64,000 bases of DNA from Subtercola sp. (lineage in GTDB: Bacteria > Actinomycetota > Actinomycetes > Actinomycetales > Microbacteriaceae). The notes under the pieces are model-generated. The model was not told the origin of the DNA. It made no database searches and was given only the letters and a program-made list of their open reading frames with translations. The first letter of the stretch is position 1, and every line of letters starts with the position of its first letter. This document shows, in pieces, positions 59,134-64,000 of this stretch. Where the stretch lies: contig JAODBB010000005.1 in NCBI GenBank assembly GCA_025463745.1, positions 1-64,000 of the forward strand. Direction: 5' to 3'. A program made the translations under genes and the position numbers.

Positions 59134-61295
59134 GGGGTGCTCTCTTTCATCGGAAACGGGTGGTGTGAGACTGCGGGGTCGCTGTCCGCGTGCGGGCCCG
59201 GTGTCGGGTCGTGCGGTGCGCGGGCAACCGATGCACGTGGAGCGAGTTCGGGTGCAACGGGTATGCCGGTAGCGGGTTCATCGGGGCTGAGTGCACTGGC
59301 GCCGGGTTCGCGGGCGTTGGGTTCGCTGGTGCTGGGTTCGCTGGTGCCGGGTTCGCGGATGCTGGGTTCGCGGGCACCGGATGATCGGGCCAGGCCCACG
59401 GCGTCGAGCCAGCGTGCCCGGCGGGCTGCCGCGTGCGCCGCGCTGACGTGTGGCACGAAGGTCGTGCTGCCGCGGTCGAACGCGAGCACTTCGTCGTCGG
59501 TGAATACGCCGGCGGCGATACCCGCGAGATGAGCGGCACCGAGGGCCGAAAGCCCGGCGACCGACGGCCGCTCGACACGGCGCTGTGTGAGATCGGCGAG
59601 CAGCTGTGCGAGTTCGTCGTTCGCGGCGGGGCCGCCGTCGATCACGATCGTGTCGAACCTCCCGCGGTTCGCCTCTGCCGCCGACAGCACGTCTTCGACC
59701 TGCAGAACGATCGACTCGACTGCCGCACGCGCAAGCTGATCGCGACCCGCGCCGAGGTCGAAGCCGGTGATCACGGCTCGTGCGGATTCGTCCCACCAGG
59801 GCGCGCCAAGGCCTGCGAAGGCAGGCACCAGATCGACGCCGGCGTCGGGAGTGAGCGGCGTGGTCGCTGCCAGCGCGAAGACGTCGGCGGGCGCGATGCC
59901 GAAGAGGCCGGCGAGCCAGGTGACGGTGGAACCGCTCGAGAGAATGTTGCCCTCGAAGGCGAGCCGAGCATCCGGTGCCCCCCAGGCGACGGTGGTGACG
60001 AGGCCGGCGGGCGCGAGTGGCGGCACGACTGACACGGCCTGCGGCGCGGGGGTGCCGTGGCCAACGGGCAGTGAGCTGGGAAGGAGGCCCATGATCGACG
60101 ACCCGGTGCCAAGCGTGACCTTCACCGCGCCCGGCTCCCGGGTACCGTGGCCGAAGAGTGCCGCGTGACTGTCGCCGAGAACGGCGTGAAAGCGTGTGTC
60201 TGGGGGCAGGGCATCCACCCCGCGCACCGGCGCCGACGGTTCGTTCGACGCCGCTATTCTCGGCAGCGCCTCGCGCGGAATGCGAAAGATCGAGAGCAGC
60301 TCAGCGCTCCAGTCGAGCGTCGCGAGATCGAGCAACTGGGTGCGGCTGGCGTTGCCCAGTTCGATGCGGTGCTCGCCTGTCAGCGCAAACAGCAGAAATG
60401 TGTCGACGGTACCCAGGGCGATCTCGCCGGCACGCGAGCGTGATCGGTCGGGATCGACCTCGTCGAGCAGCCAGGCGAACTTGAGGGCCGAGAACATGGG
60501 GTCCAGTGGCAGGCCCGTTATCTCGCGCACGCGATCACCAAAGCCGGCCGCCGCGATCTGTTGCGCTGCGGCGATGGTTCGGCGGTCTTGCCAGCCGAGC
60601 ACGGGGCCGAGGGGTTCGCCGGTGACGGTGCTCCAGATAAGGGCGGACTCGCGCTGGTTGGAGAGAGCGAGCGCTGCCACTCGGTCGCCAGCGGTGACTC
60701 GGTCGCCCGCGGGGCGAGTTTCTCCCGAAACGCTCGCTACCTCGCGGTGGCCAAGTGCTTGGGCTCGGGCGCCCTGTTCACCCGCGCCGTGGTCCTGTCC
60801 ACCCACGCCGTGGTCCTGTTCACCCGCCCCGTGGTCCTGTCCACCCACGCCGTGGTCCTGTCCACCCGCCCCGTGGTCCTGTCCACCCACGCCGTGGTCC
60901 TGTCCACCCGCCCTGTGGTCGCGTTCACCAGCGCCGTGGTCGCTTCCGCGCACGCCCTCGGCGCTTTCACTCTGGTCTGATGCACTCGCGGCCGCCGCAG
61001 CCAAGGCTGAACCGATGTCGGCGAGGGCTTGGTGCACGCTCGCGAGCAGCTGCCGGGCATCTTGCTCGACCCAGCCGGGAGCCGGATGAGACTGCTCGAG
61101 CGGTACAGACGCCGTGGCGATGACTCGCCCAGCGCTGTCTAGAGCGATGGCTTTGGTCGAACTCGTGCCCTGGTCGATGGCGATCACGACGTCGCGGCCA
61201 GCCTCGACATTCGCGGTTGGCGCGGTCGGCACGGTTCGCACGGTCGGCACGGTCGGCGGCGTGACTTCAGTGGCGCGCGACCCGGCTTCAGGCAT
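59130..61295 (-). CDS. FGGY-family carbohydrate kinase with minisatellite-coded insertions
   Basis: A 721-residue sugar kinase; usual length is about 500. Conserved blocks are [88 protein letters not shown] and [19 protein letters not shown]. An insertion of roughly 90 residues after about residue 95 consists mainly of [14 protein letters not shown] heptads (DNA repeat 60787-60954). The about 75-residue C-terminal tail includes [13 protein letters not shown] repeats (59299-59373). ATG 61295 lies 9 nt after GGAGG and overlaps the transketolase stop by 8 nt. With a split transketolase and an isomerase, D-apulose or a similar ketose is a candidate substrate. Confidence 0.9.
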   Translation of the reverse strand: MPEAGSRATEVTPPTVPTVRTVPTAPTANVEAGRDVVIAIDQGTSSTKAIALDSAGRVIATASVPLEQSHPAPGWVEQDARQLLASVHQALADIGSALAAAAASASDQSESAEGVRGSDHGAGERDHRAGGQDHGVGGQDHGAGGQDHGVGGQDHGAGEQDHGVGGQDHGAGEQGARAQALGHREVASVSGETRPAGDRVTAGDRVAALALSNQRESALIWSTVTGEPLGPVLGWQDRRTIAAAQQIAAAGFGDRVREITGLPLDPMFSALKFAWLLDEVDPDRSRSRAGEIALGTVDTFLLFALTGEHRIELGNASRTQLLDLATLDWSAELLSIFRIPREALPRIAASNEPSAPVRGVDALPPDTRFHAVLGDSHAALFGHGTREPGAVKVTLGTGSSIMGLLPSSLPVGHGTPAPQAVSVVPPLAPAGLVTTVAWGAPDARLAFEGNILSSGSTVTWLAGLFGIAPADVFALAATTPLTPDAGVDLVPAFAGLGAPWWDESARAVITGFDLGAGRDQLARAAVESIVLQVEDVLSAAEANRGRFDTIVIDGGPAANDELAQLLADLTQRRVERPSVAGLSALGAAHLAGIAAGVFTDDEVLAFDRGSTTFVPHVSAAHAAARRARWLDAVGLARSSGAREPSIREPGTSEPSTSEPNAREPGASALSPDEPATGIPVAPELAPRASVARAPHDPTPGPHADSDPAVSHHPFPMKESTP
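59299..59373 (-). repeat. 15-nt repeat in the kinase C-terminal tail
   Basis: Five tandem units of the form GYGYYGGGTTCGCKG (plus-strand reading) encode REPxx/SEPxx pentapeptides. The unit length preserves the reading frame. Confidence 0.75.
60787..60954 (-). repeat. 21-nt minisatellite inside the FGGY kinase gene
   Basis: Eight tandem 21-nt units, preceded by part of a ninth. Units alternate between endings CACG and CGCC, giving a 42-nt higher order; the last two are more diverged. The kinase frame reads QDHGVGG and QDHGAGG/E heptads. All frames through the repeat are open. Confidence 0.9.
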
Positions 61296-62283
61296 CGGCA
61301 AGCGCCTCCCTGGCGGCAGTAACGAGGTGAGTCGCGGTCAAGTTGAAGTACTCGAGCAAGAAGTCGGTGTTCCCAGTCGGCGCGAACTCGGTGAGTCCCA
61401 GAATACGCAGCGGAACCCTCGCCCCGCGTTCGAGCTGGCTGACCACGCCGGCAACGGCAGCCCCAAGGCCGCCCGCGATGTTCGCCTCTTCGGCGGTCAC
61501 GATGGCACGTGTCTCGCGCGCCGCCCCGATGATCGCTGCGATGTCGAGAGGGGCGATGTACGACGCGTTCAGCACCCGCACGCTGACACCGGCAGCCTCG
61601 AGTTCGGCAGCAGCGACGAGAGCGCGAGATACCAGGGTTCCGGTGGCGATCAGGGTGACGTCATTCCCGTCGCGCAGCGTCTGGAACTCGCCCCGCACCA
61701 GCGGGGCACCCTCGATAGACACATCGGGCACCTTGTGGCGGCCAACGCGGATGAACGTGGGCCGCGGGTTCGCCACCGCCGCCTGCACGGCCTGCCGGGT
61801 CTGCTGCCGGTCGGCCGGAACCACGATGTCGAGCCCCGGCAGTGCACGCAGCCATGACAGGTCTTCTACCGAGTGGTGCGTCGGACCGAGTTCGCCGTAG
61901 GCCATGCCCGGGCTCATTCCGCAGAGGATGACCGGGTGCTGGCTATAGGCGACGTCGGCCTTCACCTGCTCGAGCGAACGGCCGGTGAGGAAGGGCGACG
62001 CACCGCAGACGAAAGGGATGAGGCCAGAGCTGGCCAGCCCTGCTCCGACGCCCACCATGTCTTGTTCGGCGATACCCACGTTGATGAGCCGGTCGGGAAA
62101 TTCGTCGCGAAAGGCCGTCAGGTTGGACGAGCCGACGGAATCGTTGCACACGGCCACGATGCGGGCATCCGTTCTCGCCAGCCGAATGAGCTCGTCGGCG
62201 AAGGCGGTGCGGTTGTCGTACGTTGGGGCGGCGGAGAGGCGCTCGGCCTCGGTCTGCACCGGCTGGGTCGTTTCGATGCTCAC
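61288..62283 (-). CDS. Transketolase C-terminal subunit
   Basis: A 331-residue protein with the pyrimidine-binding and C-terminal domains of transketolase. FADELIRLARTDARIVAVCND, RLINVGIAEQDMVGVGAGLA with the catalytic Glu that activates thiamine diphosphate, MAYGELGPTHHSVEDLSWLR and RVGRHKVPDV are seen. GTG 62283 overlaps the stop of the N-terminal subunit gene by 4 nt. Both subunits together make one active transketolase. Split, operon-borne transketolases are used in specialised pathways such as apulose-4-phosphate or sulfosugar breakdown rather than in the housekeeping pentose phosphate pathway. Confidence 0.93.
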   Translation of the reverse strand: MSIETTQPVQTEAERLSAAPTYDNRTAFADELIRLARTDARIVAVCNDSVGSSNLTAFRDEFPDRLINVGIAEQDMVGVGAGLASSGLIPFVCGASPFLTGRSLEQVKADVAYSQHPVILCGMSPGMAYGELGPTHHSVEDLSWLRALPGLDIVVPADRQQTRQAVQAAVANPRPTFIRVGRHKVPDVSIEGAPLVRGEFQTLRDGNDVTLIATGTLVSRALVAAAELEAAGVSVRVLNASYIAPLDIAAIIGAARETRAIVTAEEANIAGGLGAAVAGVVSQLERGARVPLRILGLTEFAPTGNTDFLLEYFNLTATHLVTAAREALADA

Positions 62284-63161
62284 GCGAGCTCCTCCAATGC
62301 CAGGCGAACCTGTTCGGCCGACGGCACTTTGTGATGCCATTCGACGCGGTCTTCGATGAACGAAACGCCCTTGCCCTTGATGGTGTTGGCGATCACGGCA
62401 ACCGGTTTGCCGGTGGTCGACGGGGCGAAAGCGGTGATGAGCGAGGCGTAGTCGTGCCCGTCGGCGATGCGCACCTCGCAACCGAACGACGCGAGCTTCT
62501 CGTCGAGTGGATCGAGCGCGTTCGTCTCTTCGGTTCGGGCGCCCTGCTGCAGGCGGTTGCGGTCGACGATTGCTACGAGATTGTCGAGCTTGTACTGCGA
62601 GGCCGACATGAGCGCCTCCCAGTTGCTGCCTTCTTGCATCTCGCCGTCGCCCATCACCACGAACACTCGGGCGCCGCTGCCCGCGAGTTTCGCCGCGATG
62701 GCCTGGCCGACGGCGACGGGTAACCCGTGGCCGAGCGGGCCGGTGTTGGTCTCGACGCCCGGCACTTTGTTGCGGTTCGGATGCCCGTTCAGAGCACTGA
62801 GCGGAGCCATGAACGTCGACAGCTCAGCCGGGTCGAAATACCCACTGAAGGCGAGGGTCGAGTACAGCGCTGCTGCGCAGTGCCCTTTGCTGAGGATGAA
62901 CCGGTCGCGCCCCGCCTTACCCGGATCGGCCGGGTCGATGCGCAGGGTGTAGTCGAACAACGTGGTCAGAATGTCGGTGACAGAGAAGTCGCCCCCGATG
63001 TGCCCGAGGCCCGCGCTCGAGATCATGTTCACCACGCTGCGGCGGGTGCGCTTGGCCGAACCGGCGAGCTCGGCGTCGCGCTCGACGGCGCTCGACGCGT
63101 TCTCGACGCGCACGCGCAGCTCACGCCACTGCTCGACCTGGGCTGGGTCTGTGGTCAACAT
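62280..63161 (-). CDS. Transketolase N-terminal subunit
   Basis: A 293-residue protein holding the pyrophosphate-binding domain. VVNMISSAGLGHIGGDFSV, FILSKGHCAAALYSTLAFSG, VETNTGPLGHGLPVAVG and the thiamine motif MGDGEMQEGSNWEALMSA ending in VAIVDRNRLQQG (GDG...N) are clear. The start is placed at ATG 63161 with GAGGGAA upstream, because the promoter at 63213-63242 would begin transcription downstream of the other in-frame ATG at 63212. It is the first gene of a four-gene operon with the second subunit, the FGGY kinase and the isomerase. Confidence 0.93.
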   Translation of the reverse strand: MLTTDPAQVEQWRELRVRVENASSAVERDAELAGSAKRTRRSVVNMISSAGLGHIGGDFSVTDILTTLFDYTLRIDPADPGKAGRDRFILSKGHCAAALYSTLAFSGYFDPAELSTFMAPLSALNGHPNRNKVPGVETNTGPLGHGLPVAVGQAIAAKLAGSGARVFVVMGDGEMQEGSNWEALMSASQYKLDNLVAIVDRNRLQQGARTEETNALDPLDEKLASFGCEVRIADGHDYASLITAFAPSTTGKPVAVIANTIKGKGVSFIEDRVEWHHKVPSAEQVRLALEELA

Positions 63162-63212
63162 TCGGTTGGGGTTCCCTCTCGTACCAGTGGGGGTTGTGGG
63201 TTTTAGTTGCAT

Positions 63213-63242
63213 ATCTATTCACTATTGAACGGACATACTCAA
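63213..63242 (-). promoter_or_regulatory. Promoter and operator-like palindrome of the transketolase operon
   Basis: On the minus strand TTGAGT (63242-63237) is followed after 18 nt by ATAGAT (63218-63213). The inverted repeat TTCA-CTAT-TGAA (63218-63229) lies in the spacer next to the -10 box, a position suited to the SorC regulator. The match to known SorC sites is not close. Confidence 0.4.
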
Positions 63243-63270
63243 TCGTGACAGCATTCTTCGCTCGTGTCAA

Positions 63271-63319
63271 CGTGTTGGGCTCCGCGAGGCACCAGCGATT
63301 CGCACGTGAGACCAACACG
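63271..63319 (-). terminator. Hairpin candidate behind the PfkB gene
   Basis: CGTGTTGG (63271-63278) pairs with CCAACACG (63312-63319). An alternative stem pairs GTGAGACC (63306-63313) with GGTCTCAC (63360-63367). The region 63243-63504 holds no gene. Confidence 0.35.
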
Positions 63320-63389
63320 CCGTCGTGAGGCGGCTATAGCGGTCTCGATTGGGCGCAGTGGTCTCACGAGTCAGGTCGTGGGCACGTGA

Positions 63390-63520
63390 GACCCGGGCAC
63401 TGCGCGTCAGGCTGGCTTCGAGTCAGGCGGGCTTCGCGCCGGGCTGGCACTGCGCGTCAGGTGGGCTTCGCGTCAGGTGGGCTTCGCGTCAGGCGGGCTT
63501 CGCGTCAGGCGGGCTGCGCG
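63390..63520 (-). repeat. 16-nt tandem repeats over the PfkB stop codon
   Basis: On the minus strand six or seven units like GAAGCCCGCCTGACGC follow each other, starting inside the last codons of the PfkB gene; the TGA stop is part of the unit. The word CACTGCGCGTCAGG occurs twice, 50 nt apart, giving a second-order repeat. Confidence 0.75.
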
Positions 63521-64000
63521 CCCAGCCACGAGACGGAGCGGCCTGCGGCAGCGCTGGCAGCGTGCATGGCCTGCTCGCGCGAGTCGCCGGCGGCTAGACG
63601 CGCGGCGAGAGTGCCGCAGTACGTGTCTCCGGCGCCAGTGGTGTCGACCACCGTCTCGGCCGGAGCCGACGCGACCGACACGTCGCCCCAGCGTGAGCCC
63701 GCGGAACCGAGCGTGACGAGCAGCGAGGGCAGGTCGGCTCCGGATTCCCGCAGTTCACCCGCCTCGAGCTCGTTCACCACCACGGGGTCGGCCATCGCCA
63801 GCACGTCAGCGGGCAGCAGAGCGAACGGCGCGAGGTTGAGCACGACTCGCGCACGGGCATCCGCTGCGATTCGTATCGCAGCCGCGACAACCTCGAGGTC
63901 GAGTTCGAGGGAGACGAGCAGCACGTCTTCTGCGCTCAGGCCCGAGGGCTCGGAGTCGTAGGCGGTGTCGGTGGTGTCGGGGCCGCCCGAGCCGCGCAGA
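63505..64000 (-). CDS. PfkB-family carbohydrate kinase, N-terminus outside window
   Basis: The frame is open from the right edge to a TGA at 63507-63505, so 164 C-terminal residues are visible. VVLNLAPFALLPADVLAMAD, VVVNELEAGELRESG and the PfkB signature VDTTGAGDTYCGTLAARLAAGD, given here in its core DTTGAGDTY, identify a ribokinase-like sugar kinase with the catalytic Asp intact. The gene lies upstream of, and in the same direction as, the transketolase operon, separated by about 340 nt of repeats and a promoter. The substrate cannot be told. Confidence 0.9.
   Translation of the reverse strand, partial: LRGSGGPDTTDTAYDSEPSGLSAEDVLLVSLELDLEVVAAAIRIAADARARVVLNLAPFALLPADVLAMADPVVVNELEAGELRESGADLPSLLVTLGSAGSRWGDVSVASAPAETVVDTTGAGDTYCGTLAARLAAGDSREQAMHAASAAAGRSVSWLGAQPA

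Noticed and set aside
60787-60954. CRISPR array
   Set aside because: Units are contiguous with no unique spacers and they encode an in-frame heptapeptide repeat; no cas gene is near.

Overview
The window looks like chromosome of a high-GC actinobacterium, most likely a Microbacteriaceae member. Pointers are the G+C-rich coding DNA, the frequent GGATGC/GCATCC words, the actinobacterial three-gene set of circularly permuted ATP-grasp, alpha-E and transglutaminase proteins, carbohydrate ABC importers without their own ATPase, and many starts that look leaderless: a TANGCT-like -10 box lies 6-7 nt before the start codon. No rRNA, tRNA, transposase, integrase or CRISPR array was found. Both edges cut genes: a beta-propeller protein on the left and a PfkB kinase on the right.

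1-16.7 kb is mostly housekeeping. It holds a secreted NHL propeller, a HAD phosphatase overlapping serS, a diacylglycerol-kinase-family lipid kinase, pheA, a secreted Ig-like-domain protein, pgm, a VanY-type carboxypeptidase, a lipoprotein with an amidase-like domain, a DHA2 drug exporter with an operator-like promoter, an orphan beta-class DNA methyltransferase, a small GNAT protein, a hypothetical protein and a lipoate-protein ligase. 16.7-21.8 kb has a C-rich / hairpin / G-rich spacer, an alpha/beta hydrolase, an imperfect inverted-repeat element and the ATP-grasp/alpha-E/transglutaminase operon.

22-32 kb is a catabolic operon under a GntR/FCD regulator and a palindromic operator lying in the promoter spacer. 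The genes, joined by 4-nt overlaps over most of their length, are an MBL hydrolase, a uronate-dehydrogenase-like SDR, a D-2-hydroxyacid dehydrogenase, OtnI-, racemase-like, OtnK- and OtnC-family proteins, a ModA-like protein without signal peptide, an ADP-ribosylglycohydrolase-family protein and an MHS-type MFS transporter. Together they can be read as aldose -> lactone -> tetronate -> 2-oxo -> 3-oxo-tetronate -> 4-phosphate -> dihydroxyacetone phosphate, with three accessory proteins of unknown role.

32-54 kb is an L-rhamnoside utilisation locus. It has a LacI regulator, a GH106-type rhamnosidase and a sugar ABC importer on the minus strand. Divergently on the plus strand lie GH78, a fucose/arabinose-isomerase-family protein, RhaI, an aldo/keto reductase, a bifunctional aldolase/dehydrogenase, RhaB and a second GH78. 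None of the three glycosidases has a signal peptide, so oligorhamnosides are probably imported and cut inside the cell.

54-56 kb carries a hipBA toxin-antitoxin pair with three operator repeats and a GNAT remnant. 56-64 kb holds an SDR, a SorC regulator and a minus-strand operon of split transketolase, FGGY kinase and a TIM-barrel isomerase, with a PfkB kinase upstream. That set fits a branched- or modified-sugar pathway such as D-apiose via apulose-4-phosphate transketolase. The isomerase has a one-base frameshift, and the FGGY kinase carries in-frame minisatellite insertions.
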